Part shown: positions 18,085 to 26,071 of the stretch, one piece after another | How positions within the stretch are numbered: the first letter of the stretch is position 1 | How the letters are laid out: each line of letters opens with the position of its first letter | NCBI RefSeq assembly: GCF_014648775.1 | Contig: NZ_BMRT01000007.1 | Span: 1 to 64,000 of the forward strand | Direction of reading: 5' to 3' | DNA: 64,000 nucleotides | DNA from: Streptomyces abikoensis | Lineage (GTDB): Bacteria; Actinomycetota; Actinomycetes; Streptomycetales; Streptomycetaceae | Made by a program: the position numbers and the translations under genes | Notes under the pieces: generated by a model | What the model saw: only the letters and a program-made list of their open reading frames with translations | What the model was told of the DNA's origin: nothing | The model's database searches: none

Positions 18085-18195
18085 ATGCCAGCGACCTCCC
18101 TCCCCCTGGCCTCCGCCCCGGGGAACCTCAGCCTGACCCGTGCCTACGGGTCCCGCTGTGCTGTGCAGGCGCGCTGTCGCTGTTCCAGCTGTTGA
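18085..18195 (+). CDS. Cys-rich leader peptide (candidate cysteine attenuator)
   Basis: A 36-codon ORF with no ribosome site, predicted to begin at the 5' end of its own mRNA. Four of its last twelve residues are cysteine (positions 25, 31, 33 and 36, ending RCRCSSC), an extreme density for this genome. It lies 184 bases upstream of the cysteine dioxygenase start. A perfect 7-base hairpin (18135-18141 with 18146-18152) precedes the Cys codons, and another stem (18205-18210 with 18214-18219) starts ten bases after the stop. Ribosome stalling on scarce Cys-tRNA would alter which structures form. Translation and regulation are inferred, not shown. Confidence 0.6.
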   Translation: MPATSLPLASAPGNLSLTRAYGSRCAVQARCRCSSC

Positions 18196-18379
18196 CGCGA
18201 CCGAAGCCGGTCTCCGGCTCCTCCAGCTCCAGCTGATCTCCGCTCCATCCGATCCCCACTGCTGTCCTCAGCACCGCTTGGGATCACCCTTTCCCGCTTC
18301 CTGTCTCTGATCGCTCCTGCCGTGCGTACGCGCGCTCCGCGCCGCCGTACCGGCACCCGCGCCGAGGAACCACACCCCC

Positions 18380-18886
18380 ATGAACAGCGACGTCCAGATC
18401 GCCGGCGACCCGCTCGCCCTCCCCCACCTGATGCCGCCGCCCGCCGCCCACCCCACGACCGTCGCCGAATTCGCCGGCCTGGCCCGCGCCATCGCCGCCG
18501 ACACCGCCTCCTGGGCCCCGCTGGTGCGCTACGACGCCGCCACCCGCTGGTACCACCGGCTGCGCACCGGCCCCGGCTACGAGGTCTGGCTGCTGAGCTG
18601 GGTGCCCGGCCAGGGCAGCGGGCTCCACGACCACGGCCCGTCGTCCGGAGTGCTCACCGTCCTCCAGGGCGAACTGGCGGAGCTCTCGGCGCACGGCACC
18701 CGCCACGCGCTGCGAGCGGGCGCCCAGCGCGTCTTCGCGCCCGGGTACGCCCACGAGGTCGTCAACGACTCCCTCGAACCCGCCGTGAGCCTCCACGTCT
18801 ACTACCCGGGCCTCACCGAGATGCCGATGCACCGGCCGCCGCTGTGCGCCTCCGCCGTACGGCCGTCCGCCGTCGTGACGAGCTAG
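18380..18886 (+). CDS. Cysteine dioxygenase family protein
   Basis: A 168-residue cytosolic cupin that should oxidise L-cysteine to cysteine sulfinate with molecular oxygen. The three-histidine iron site is visible as His83 and His85 in GLHDHGPSSG and His125 in PGYAHEVVND. Size fits bacterial type I enzymes. The start is ATG within CACCCCCATGAACAG; no good ribosome site stands before it, so access to the start may depend on the long leader. Related bacterial members can act on mercaptopropionate instead, so the substrate is probable rather than certain. fbiA follows 58 bases later on the same strand and may be cotranscribed. Confidence 0.9.
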   Translation: MNSDVQIAGDPLALPHLMPPPAAHPTTVAEFAGLARAIAADTASWAPLVRYDAATRWYHRLRTGPGYEVWLLSWVPGQGSGLHDHGPSSGVLTVLQGELAELSAHGTRHALRAGAQRVFAPGYAHEVVNDSLEPAVSLHVYYPGLTEMPMHRPPLCASAVRPSAVVTS

Positions 18887-18944
18887 GAGGGGGTGCCCGG
18901 GCCCGCCCTTCAATATGGCGGCGCGCTCCTGAAAGACTGCGGCC

Positions 18945-19916
18945 ATGCAGCGCATTGTGGTTCTGGCCGGCGGGATCGGGGGCGCCCGCTTCCTTCGTGG
19001 CCTCATGTCAGCAGTCCCCGACGCGGACATCACCGTCATCGGCAACACCGGCGATGACATCCACCTGTTCGGGCTCAAGGTCTGTCCCGACCTCGACACC
19101 GTGATGTACACGCTCGGCGGCGGCATCCACGAGGAGCAGGGCTGGGGCCGGGCCGGCGAGTCCTTCGCCGTGAAGGAGGAGCTCGCCGCCTACGGAGTGG
19201 GACCGGAGTGGTTCGGCCTGGGCGACCGCGACTTCGCCACGCACATCGTCCGCACCCAGATGCTCGCCGCCGGATACCCGCTGAGCGCCGTCACCGAGGC
19301 GCTGTGCGCCCGGTGGAAGCCGGGCGTCCGCCTGCTGCCGATGAGTGACGACCGGATCGAGACCCACGTCCTGATCGACGACTCCGAGAGCGGCGACGGC
19401 GCCCGCAAGGCCGTCCACTTCCAGGAGTACTGGGTGCGGATGCGGGCCTCGGTGGACGCCCACGCGATCATCCCGGTGGGGGCGGAGCAGGCCAAGCCGG
19501 CGCCCGGGGTGCTGGAGGCGATCGCGGCGGCGGACGTCGTCCTCTTCCCGCCGTCCAACCCCGTGGTGAGCGTCGGCACGATCCTGGGCGTCCCCGGCGT
19601 CCGGGAGGCCGTCGCCGACGCCGCCGCGCCGGTGATCGGCCTCTCCCCCATCGTCGGCGGCGCGCCCGTGCGCGGCATGGCCGACAAGGTGCTCGCCGCC
19701 GTCGGCGTCGAGTCCACCGCCGCCGCCGTGGCCCGCCACTACGGCTCCGGGCTGCTCGACGGCTGGCTGGTCGACTCCGTCGACGCGGCCGCCGTGGCCG
19801 AGGTCGAGGAGGCCGGGATCCGCTGCCGGGCCGTGCCGCTGATGATGACCGACGTCGAGGCGACCGCCGCCATGGCCCGCGCGGCACTGGCCCTGGCCGA
19901 GGAGGTACGGGCGTGA
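18945..19916 (+). CDS. fbiA: 2-phospho-L-lactate (phosphoenolpyruvyl) transferase of F420 synthesis
   Basis: A 323-residue cytosolic enzyme of the CofD/FbiA family. It joins the activated lactyl- or phosphoenolpyruvyl-guanosine unit to the deazaflavin Fo, giving F420-0 or its dehydro form. The N-terminal nucleotide-binding stretch LAGGIGGARFLRGL is characteristic, and GNTGDDIHLFGL and FPPSNPVVSVGTIL are further family segments. The ATG at 18945 is preceded by a weak GAAAG. The stop overlaps the fbiB start by four bases (GTGA), so the two are translationally coupled. In Streptomyces F420 serves DNA photolyase and several redox steps of antibiotic pathways. Confidence 0.96.
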   Translation: MQRIVVLAGGIGGARFLRGLMSAVPDADITVIGNTGDDIHLFGLKVCPDLDTVMYTLGGGIHEEQGWGRAGESFAVKEELAAYGVGPEWFGLGDRDFATHIVRTQMLAAGYPLSAVTEALCARWKPGVRLLPMSDDRIETHVLIDDSESGDGARKAVHFQEYWVRMRASVDAHAIIPVGAEQAKPAPGVLEAIAAADVVLFPPSNPVVSVGTILGVPGVREAVADAAAPVIGLSPIVGGAPVRGMADKVLAAVGVESTAAAVARHYGSGLLDGWLVDSVDAAAVAEVEEAGIRCRAVPLMMTDVEATAAMARAALALAEEVRA

Positions 19917-21232
19917 GCGCGGCCCCCGAGTACCGCGTCTGGGCCCTGCCCGGCATCCCCGAGGTCCGCCCCGGGGACGATCTGGCGAAGCTCATCGCGG
20001 GCGCCGCCCTGGGCGAGGGGCTGCCCGGGCTCGCCGACGGCGACGTCCTCGTCGTCACCTCGAAGATCGTCAGCAAGGCCGAGGGCCGGATCCTCGCCGC
20101 CGAGGACCGCGAGGCCGCGATCGACGCCGAGACCGTGCGGCTCGTGGCCCGGCGCGGCACGCTGCGCGTGGTGGAGAACCGGCTGGGGCTCGTGATGGCC
20201 GCCGCCGGCGTGGACGCGTCCAACACCCGCGCCGGGACGATTCTGCTGCTGCCCGAGGACCCGGACGCCTCGGCCCGGCGGATCCGCGAGGGCCTGCGCG
20301 AGGCGCTCGGCGTGGACGTCGGCGTCGTCGTCACCGACACAGCCGGGCGGCCCTGGCGCAAGGGCGTCACGGACTTCGCGATCGGCGCGGCGGGCGTGCG
20401 GGTCGCCGACGACCTGCGCGGCGGCGTGGACGCGTACGGCAACCCGCTGGTCGCGACGGTGGTGGCGACGGTCGACGAGCTCGCCGCCGCCGGCGACCTG
20501 GTCAAGGGCAAGGCCGGGGGCCTGCCGGTGGCCGTGGTGCGGGGGCTGCCGCATGTGGTCACCGAGGACGGTGAGCAGGATGCTCAGTGGCTGGTACGGC
20601 CCGCCGTCGACGACATGTTCCGGCTGGGGACCTCGGAGGCCGTGAAGGAGGCGGTGTCGCTGCGGCGGACCGTCCGGGAGTTCACCGACGATCCCGTGGA
20701 CCCGGGCGCGGTCCGGCGGGCCGTCGCCGCCGCCGTCACCGCGCCGGCGCCGCACCACACGACGCCCTGGCGGTTCGTGCTGCTGGAGTCCGAGGAGTCG
20801 CGGACGCGGCTGCTGGACGCCATGCGGGACGCGTGGATCGCGGACCTGCGCGCCGACGGCCTCTCCGAGGACCGGATCGCCCGCCGCGTACGGCGGGGCG
20901 ACCTGCTGCGGAAGGCGCCGTACCTGGCGGTGCCGTGCCTGGTGACGGACGGCGCCCACGACTACCCGGACGCCCGGCGCTCGGCCGCCGAGCGGGAGAT
21001 GTTCGTGGTCGCGGCCGGGGCGGCCGTGCAGAACTTCCTGGTCACGCTGGCGAGTGAGCGGCTGGGGTCGGCGTGGGTGTCGTCGACGATGTTCTGCCGC
21101 GAGGTGGTGCGGGATGTTCTCGCCCTCCCGGAGGGCTGGGACCCGATGGGCGCGGTCGCGATCGGGCGCCCCGCCGCGTCCCCGCCCGCGCGCCCCGCAC
21201 GCGACGCGGACCCGTTCGTGACGGTCCGCTAG
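19913..21232 (+). CDS. fbiB: F420-0 gamma-glutamyl ligase, two-domain FbiB
   Basis: A 439-residue fusion enzyme. Residues about 1-235 form the CofE-type ligase that adds glutamates to F420-0 (ITD-type VVTDTAGRPWRKGVTDFAIG segment). Residues about 245-439 form an FMN-binding nitroreductase-fold domain (SLRRTVREFTDDPVD, and SERLGSAWVSSTMFC). In actinobacteria the second domain reduces dehydro-F420-0, so both activities sit in one protein. The GTG start overlaps the fbiA stop. fbiC and fbiD are not in the window. The gene ends just before a palindromic repeat that separates it from the convergent glycosylase gene. Confidence 0.96.
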   Translation: MSAAPEYRVWALPGIPEVRPGDDLAKLIAGAALGEGLPGLADGDVLVVTSKIVSKAEGRILAAEDREAAIDAETVRLVARRGTLRVVENRLGLVMAAAGVDASNTRAGTILLLPEDPDASARRIREGLREALGVDVGVVVTDTAGRPWRKGVTDFAIGAAGVRVADDLRGGVDAYGNPLVATVVATVDELAAAGDLVKGKAGGLPVAVVRGLPHVVTEDGEQDAQWLVRPAVDDMFRLGTSEAVKEAVSLRRTVREFTDDPVDPGAVRRAVAAAVTAPAPHHTTPWRFVLLESEESRTRLLDAMRDAWIADLRADGLSEDRIARRVRRGDLLRKAPYLAVPCLVTDGAHDYPDARRSAAEREMFVVAAGAAVQNFLVTLASERLGSAWVSSTMFCREVVRDVLALPEGWDPMGAVAIGRPAASPPARPARDADPFVTVR

Positions 21233-21235
21233 GTT

Positions 21236-21383
21236 TGCGGGCAATCGTCCCGCTGGGCGGGACGGGTGGGCGCAAACCCGCCCACCGGGCCGCACCCGAA
21301 CCGGGGGTGCCCACCGGGGGTGCGGGCCGCCGTTCCGGTTGTGCCCACCCGTTCCGCCCTGCGGAACGCCTGCCCACAACCAC
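21236..21383. repeat. Palindromic dispersed repeat, intergenic copy
   Basis: About 148 bases fill the whole gap between two convergent genes. Hairpins stand at both ends (GTCCCGC-TGG-GCGGGAC near 21247 and CGTTCCGC-CCT-GCGGAACG near 21350). The same layout, with blocks such as TGCGGGCAATCGTCCCGC and GTGCCCACCCGTTCCGCC, recurs on the minus strand at 58208-58366 inside the M20 amidohydrolase gene. Here it can act as a two-way terminator. Confidence 0.8.
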
Positions 21384-21385
21384 CG

Positions 21386-22294
21386 TCAGATGCGGGAAAA
21401 GTCCGGCACGGTAAAGCGCGGGCCCCGCCGTTCCGGGGTGACGCCGCTCAGCAGGATGAGGCGGCACGCCCGGTGGCGGTGGCCCGCGTAGGGGGCCAGC
21501 AGGTCGAGCATCGCCGCGTCGTCCGCCCCCCGGAACCCGGTGAGCGCGTAGCCCACGACCCCCGGCAGGTGAAGGTCGCCCGTCGTGACCGCGTCCGGCG
21601 AGCCGTTGGCGCGCTGGAGCGTCTCCGCCGCCGTCCAGGGGCCGATGCCGGGGACGGCCTGGAGGCGGGCCGCCGCGCGGGCGTCGTCCATGGCAGCCGC
21701 CTCCTCCAGGCGGGCCGCCACCCGTGCCGCGCGGACGATCGTCGCCGAGCGCTTGGCGTCCACGTGGGCCCGGTGCCACTCCCAGGACGGGACGCGGGCC
21801 CAGCCCGCCGGGTCGGGCATCACGCGCATGCCGGCGGGGGCCGGGCCGGGCGCCGGTTCGCCGTGGCGGGTCAGCAGCAGCCGCCACGCCCGGTACGCCT
21901 CGTCGCTGGTCACCTTCTGCTCGAGGATCGAGGGGATCAGCGACTCCAGGATCAGCCCGGTGCGGGCGAGCCGGAGGCCGGGGTGCCGGCGGTGGGCTTC
22001 GTGGACCAGCCGGTGGCGGGGCGTGAACCCCGCCGGGTCGTCCGTCGCGCCGAGGAGGGTGGGGAGGCGGTCCAGGAGCCAGTCGGCTCCCGGGCCCCAC
22101 GCCTCGGCGCGGACCGGGCCGTCATGGGTCAGCCGGAGCGTGCCGGGCCCTTCCGGGGTGCGGCTCGCCCGCCAGACCGCCCCGGCCGCGTCCACGCGAT
22201 AGGCCGGGTCGCCCGGGCCGCGCGCGAGGACGCCCAGGGTGCGCTGCAGGTCGTACGGGCCGCCAGTGGGCGGGGCCCACGTGCGGGTGGCCAT
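21386..22294 (-). CDS. DNA-3-methyladenine glycosylase-like HhH-GPD protein
   Basis: A 302-residue base-excision repair enzyme of the AlkA/HhH-GPD superfamily. The helix-hairpin-helix reads AVPGIGPWTAAETL near residues 206-219, and the catalytic Asp falls in VTTGDLHLPGV shortly after. The N-terminal ~100 residues form the AlkA-like beta domain. There is no 4Fe-4S cysteine cluster, which argues against an endonuclease III relative. The ATG start has no ribosome site; a TACCCT hexamer ends six bases before it, which suggests a leaderless message. The substrate range (alkylated purines) is inferred from family. Confidence 0.88.
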   Translation of the reverse strand: MATRTWAPPTGGPYDLQRTLGVLARGPGDPAYRVDAAGAVWRASRTPEGPGTLRLTHDGPVRAEAWGPGADWLLDRLPTLLGATDDPAGFTPRHRLVHEAHRRHPGLRLARTGLILESLIPSILEQKVTSDEAYRAWRLLLTRHGEPAPGPAPAGMRVMPDPAGWARVPSWEWHRAHVDAKRSATIVRAARVAARLEEAAAMDDARAAARLQAVPGIGPWTAAETLQRANGSPDAVTTGDLHLPGVVGYALTGFRGADDAAMLDLLAPYAGHRHRACRLILLSGVTPERRGPRFTVPDFSRI

Positions 22295-22333
22295 TCGGCC
22301 AGGGTACGTCGCGGAGCCGGCCTACCGGTCCGG

Positions 22334-23416
22334 CTACTGGTCCGACGAGAAGCGGATCGCCCCCTGGGGGATCCGCGCCCCGCACCAGATCCGGGCCCCG
22401 GCGCGCAGCTCGTTGTCGGGGCCGATCTCGGCGCGGTCGCCGATGACGGCGCCGTCCAGGACCGTACGCGCCCCGATGCGCGCTCCGGCGCCGACGAGGG
22501 AGTCGCGGACGACGGCGCCCGCCTCGATCACCGCGCCGTCCAGGACGGCACTGCCGTCCACCCGCGCGCCGGGCGCCACGCGCGCGTCCGCGCCGATGAC
22601 CGTGCCGCCGGTGAGCTTGGCGTCCGGGGCCACCTCGGCGCCGTCGAGGACGAGGCGGTCGCCGCAGCGGCCGGGGACCGCCGGGGACGGGGCGCGGCCC
22701 ATGACCAGGTCGGCCGAGCCGCGCACGAAGGCCTGCGGAGTGCCGAGGTCGAGCCAGTACGTGGAGTCGACCATGCCCTGGAGGTGGGCGCCGGCGGCCA
22801 GCAGCCCGGGGAAGGTCTCGCGCTCCACGGAGACCGGGCGGCCCGTGGGGATCTCGTCGATGACCGAGCGGTTGAAGACGTACGCGCCCGCGTTGATCTG
22901 GTCGGTGACGATCTCCTCGGGCGTCTGCGGCTTCTCCAGGAACGCCTGGACGCGGCCGGTCTCGTCCGTGGGGACCAGGCCGAAGGCCCGGGGGTCCGCG
23001 ACGCGCGTGAGGTGGAGGGAGACGTCCGCGCCGGTCGTGCGGTGGGTGTCCACCAGGGCCTCGATGTCGAGGCCGGTGAGGATGTCCCCGTTGAAGATCA
23101 GCACCGGCTCGTCCGGCGCCGAGTGCAGCCGGTGGGCGACGTTGCGGATGGCGCCGCCCGTGCCCAGGGGCTCGACCTCGGTGACGTACTCCAGGTGGAG
23201 ACCCAGCGCGGAGCCGTCGCCGAAGTACGGCTCGAAGACCTCGGCCAGGTAGGAGGTGGCGAGCACGATGTGCTCGACTCCCGCCGCCCGCGCCCGGGCC
23301 AGCTGGTGGGTGAGGAACGGGACGCCCGCCGCGGGGACCATGGGCTTGGGCGTGTGCACCGTCAGCGGGCGCAGCCGGGTGCCCTTGCCACCGACCAGGA
23401 GGATCGCTTCTGTCAC
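22334..23416 (-). CDS. Sugar-1-phosphate nucleotidyltransferase (mannose-1-phosphate guanylyltransferase-like)
   Basis: A 360-residue cytosolic enzyme. The N-terminal domain has the nucleotide loop LLVGGKGTRLRPLT and PKPMVPAAG, and the C-terminal third is a left-handed beta-helix of hexapeptide repeats (GAVIEAGAVVRDSLVGAGA). This layout fits bacterial GDP-mannose or NDP-glucose pyrophosphorylases. With manA and manB 12 kb away, GDP-mannose is the likeliest product, but the sugar is not proven by sequence. I use the GTG at 23416 (reading TEAILLVGG after it). The upstream ribosome site is weak. The amidase gene lies 83 bases upstream on the same strand. Confidence 0.88.
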   Translation of the reverse strand: MTEAILLVGGKGTRLRPLTVHTPKPMVPAAGVPFLTHQLARARAAGVEHIVLATSYLAEVFEPYFGDGSALGLHLEYVTEVEPLGTGGAIRNVAHRLHSAPDEPVLIFNGDILTGLDIEALVDTHRTTGADVSLHLTRVADPRAFGLVPTDETGRVQAFLEKPQTPEEIVTDQINAGAYVFNRSVIDEIPTGRPVSVERETFPGLLAAGAHLQGMVDSTYWLDLGTPQAFVRGSADLVMGRAPSPAVPGRCGDRLVLDGAEVAPDAKLTGGTVIGADARVAPGARVDGSAVLDGAVIEAGAVVRDSLVGAGARIGARTVLDGAVIGDRAEIGPDNELRAGARIWCGARIPQGAIRFSSDQ

Positions 23417-23499
23417 CTTGTCGTCTCTGCTTTCCTGCCGGGGCCGGGCCGTGATCGGCGGCCAGTGTACGCAGAACGTGTGGTTCCGGCCGCGCCCGG

Positions 23500-25041
23500 T
23501 CAGCGTCCCTGGAGGCGGGAGGCCGTGGAGCGGGCCGTGCCGAGCCGGTTGTAGAGCTGGTCGCCGGGGCATTCGGTGGCGTAGCCGTCGCGGTGTCCGG
23601 AGATGGCCCTGAGCCTTACGGAGCTGCCCTTCTTGAAGAGGTTGCCGCCGCCCGAGACCAGGGTCGCGGTGCCGGCGGGGTTGACGCCGTAGAGGCCGAG
23701 CTTCCACGCGGAGAGGGTCGCCACGGCGGTCAGCGCGGCGCTGGACGGATCGCTCCTCCCGAAGGTCCCGAGCACGGCGATGCCCATGCTGTTGGTATTG
23801 AAACCGAGAGTATGGGCGCCTCTGACGGGTTTCGCCACACCGCCTGCCCGGCCCTCGTAGACCGTGCCGCACTTGTCGACGAGGAAGTTGTAGCCGATGT
23901 CCCGCCAGCCGCTGCTCACCACGTGATAGCGGTAGATACCCCGGATGACGGAGGGGGACTGCCCGCAGCCGTAGCCGTTGCCGGAGGCGGTGTGGTGGAC
24001 GAAGGCGGCGTGGACCGTCTTGTTGTAGACGAAGCCCTTCTCCCGGATCGACTCGTCGGCGCCCCAGCCGGCCCGGGTGACGATGCGGGGGCGGGGGCCG
24101 ACGTAGCGGCCGGCGTCGAGGTCGGAGTCGGCGTCGGAGTCGTCGACGTCGGCTGACCCGTCGCCGTTGTCGGCGCCGCTGTCGGGGGCGCCCTGCTGGG
24201 GCCTGTCCGTGGGTTCCGCCTCCGGGTCGGCGGCGCCGTGGCCGTCGGAGATCGGGTGGCCCTCGGCCACGTTCGTGCCGTCGACGTGGGTGGCCTCGAC
24301 GTCCTTGGCCGACTCGGGCCTGCCGACGGCGGGGATCTCGGTGGCGCCCAGCGGGGCCAGCGGGAAGTTGGCGGCCGAGCTGGCGGCCTCCTCGTCGGAA
24401 GGGCCCGGCGCGGGGGGCGGGGCGCTCAGGCCCCGGGCGGCGCGGGGGCGGGCGGGCGCGGGGTCGTGGCCGGGGTCGACGAGCTCGACGCGCATCCCGG
24501 AGGGCAGGGCGGTGCCCTCGGCGAGCCGACCCCCGGCCGCGGGCTCGGGGTTGACCCGGACCTGGACGGCGTCGGAGGCGCCCACCCACAGCGGGGCGGT
24601 GGAGCCGCGCAGGGTGCCGGCGCGGGACTCGGGCGAGTCGAGGTCGGGGCGGTCGTCGTCGTGCGTCTGGACGTCCCGCCACTCGGACCAGCTCCGGCCG
24701 CCGAGGGGGCGGGTGCGCACCTGGGCCCGGCCGCGCAGCTCGGTGGTGGCGTCGTCCCAGACGATGCCGACCAGCGAGAACGGCGGGACCTCCCGGGCGG
24801 GCAGCCCCTGGGGCCCGCGTACCCGGCCGTGCGCCGGGGCGGCCCGGTGGCCGGGGCCGAGCGGGACGAGCCGCAGCGAGTGCGTGGCGCCCGGCACCCT
24901 GGGCGGCGCGGCCGCCCGGGGGAGGGCGGGGTGCGGCGGGATCGCCACGGAGGGCGTGGCGGCGGCGGGGGCGGCGAGGAAGGACAGGGTCAGGGCGGCG
25001 GCGCAGAGGCTGGCGGCCGGGGGGACGAGATTTCCACGCAT
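23500..25041 (-). CDS. Secreted N-acetylmuramoyl-L-alanine amidase (PGRP type)
   Basis: A 513-residue exported wall hydrolase. Residues 1-28 are a signal peptide ending in AAPAAA. A central region of about 280 residues, partly Asp- and Pro-rich, leads to the C-terminal PGRP/amidase-2 domain (roughly 320-500) beginning RIVTRAGWGADESI. Zinc ligands are visible in VHHTASG and in ISGHRDGYATECPG. The start at 25041 is supported by AGGA eight bases upstream; two earlier ATGs at 25065 and 25059 lack this. Peptidoglycan amide cleavage fits the surrounding envelope genes. It is divergent from the TIGR03089 gene. Confidence 0.93.
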   Translation of the reverse strand: MRGNLVPPAASLCAAALTLSFLAAPAAATPSVAIPPHPALPRAAAPPRVPGATHSLRLVPLGPGHRAAPAHGRVRGPQGLPAREVPPFSLVGIVWDDATTELRGRAQVRTRPLGGRSWSEWRDVQTHDDDRPDLDSPESRAGTLRGSTAPLWVGASDAVQVRVNPEPAAGGRLAEGTALPSGMRVELVDPGHDPAPARPRAARGLSAPPPAPGPSDEEAASSAANFPLAPLGATEIPAVGRPESAKDVEATHVDGTNVAEGHPISDGHGAADPEAEPTDRPQQGAPDSGADNGDGSADVDDSDADSDLDAGRYVGPRPRIVTRAGWGADESIREKGFVYNKTVHAAFVHHTASGNGYGCGQSPSVIRGIYRYHVVSSGWRDIGYNFLVDKCGTVYEGRAGGVAKPVRGAHTLGFNTNSMGIAVLGTFGRSDPSSAALTAVATLSAWKLGLYGVNPAGTATLVSGGGNLFKKGSSVRLRAISGHRDGYATECPGDQLYNRLGTARSTASRLQGR

Positions 25042-25180
25042 GCCAGAAATCCTGGACATATGCATACTAATCTGTCCATTGATCCGCTGACGGCGAGTCG
25101 GCTCCCCGGGCGTCCCGACGGCCCCGGGGACGCCTCCGTCCGACTGACCGTCACCCGGTGCGGCGCGTACGCTGGCGCCG

Positions 25181-25933
25181 ATGAACGCCACCGATCGCAC
25201 CCCCGCCGACCTGCTGCGTTCCGCGCTCGCCGCGGACCCGGCCCGCCCGCTCGTGACCTTCTACGACGACGCCACCGGCGAGCGCGTGGAACTGTCCGTG
25301 GCCACCTTCGCCAATTGGGTGGCGAAGACCGCCAATCTGCTCCAGGGCGAACTCGCCGCCGAGCCCGGCGACCGGCTCGCGCTCCTGCTGCCCGCCCACT
25401 GGCAGACGGCCGTCTGGCTGCTCGCCTGCTCCTCGGCCGGTGTGGTCGCCGAGGTGGGCGGCGATCCGGCCGCCGCCGACCTGGTCGTCAGCGGCCCGGA
25501 CACGCTGGAGGCGGCGCGCGCCTGCTCCGGGGAGCGCGTCGCGCTCGCCCTGCGCCCGCTGGGAGGCCGCTTCCCCGAGGCCCCGGCGGGCTTCGCCGAC
25601 TACGCCGTCGAGGTGCCGAGCCAGGGCGACCGCTTCGCCCCCTACGCCCCCGTGGACCCCGGCGCCCCGGCGCTCGCCGTGGCGGGGGTGGAGCTGACGG
25701 GCGCGCAGGTCGTCGAACGGGCGGCCGCCGACGCCGCCCGGCTCGGCCTCGGCCCCGGCTCGCGCCTGCTGTCCGGGCTGGCGTACGACACCTGGGAGGG
25801 CCTCTCGGCGGGCCTGCTCGCGCCGCTCGCGGCGGGCGGCTCCGTCGTGCTGTGCCGCAACGCCGATCAGCTGTCCGCCGACGCGCTGGACCAGCGGCTC
25901 ACCAGCGAGCGCGTCACCGTGACGGCCCTGTAG
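25181..25933 (+). CDS. TIGR03089 family protein, truncated AMP-binding (ANL) fold
   Basis: A 250-residue protein resembling only the N-terminal portion of acyl-CoA synthetases. It opens NATDRTPADLLRSAL and has FYDDATGERVELS and a C-terminal GLLAPLAAGGSVVLC stretch. It lacks the ATP-binding P-loop-like motif and the small C-terminal domain, so adenylation is unlikely. Actinobacteria commonly carry this shortened type beside LCP and amidase genes. The ATG at 25181 has no ribosome site. TACGCT ends seven bases before it and CTGACC lies 18 bases further upstream, which suggests a leaderless transcript. Function unknown. Confidence 0.85.
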   Translation: MNATDRTPADLLRSALAADPARPLVTFYDDATGERVELSVATFANWVAKTANLLQGELAAEPGDRLALLLPAHWQTAVWLLACSSAGVVAEVGGDPAAADLVVSGPDTLEAARACSGERVALALRPLGGRFPEAPAGFADYAVEVPSQGDRFAPYAPVDPGAPALAVAGVELTGAQVVERAAADAARLGLGPGSRLLSGLAYDTWEGLSAGLLAPLAAGGSVVLCRNADQLSADALDQRLTSERVTVTAL

Positions 25934-26071
25934 ACGCTGCCGGAGCGTCGCGTCCGGGCGATGATCGGGGTACGTGCCCACGGGCACCGGCGCCCCGGGC
26001 CGCGCCCGGACGCCGGGCCCCGCCGGGCGCGTACGCCACCGACCCGAGCGGCGGAGGGACGCAGCGCAGCC

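Noticed and set aside
25042..25200. A longer amidase starting at 25200
   Set aside because: The extra 53 residues precede a perfect signal peptide and would destroy export; AGGA supports the start at 25041.
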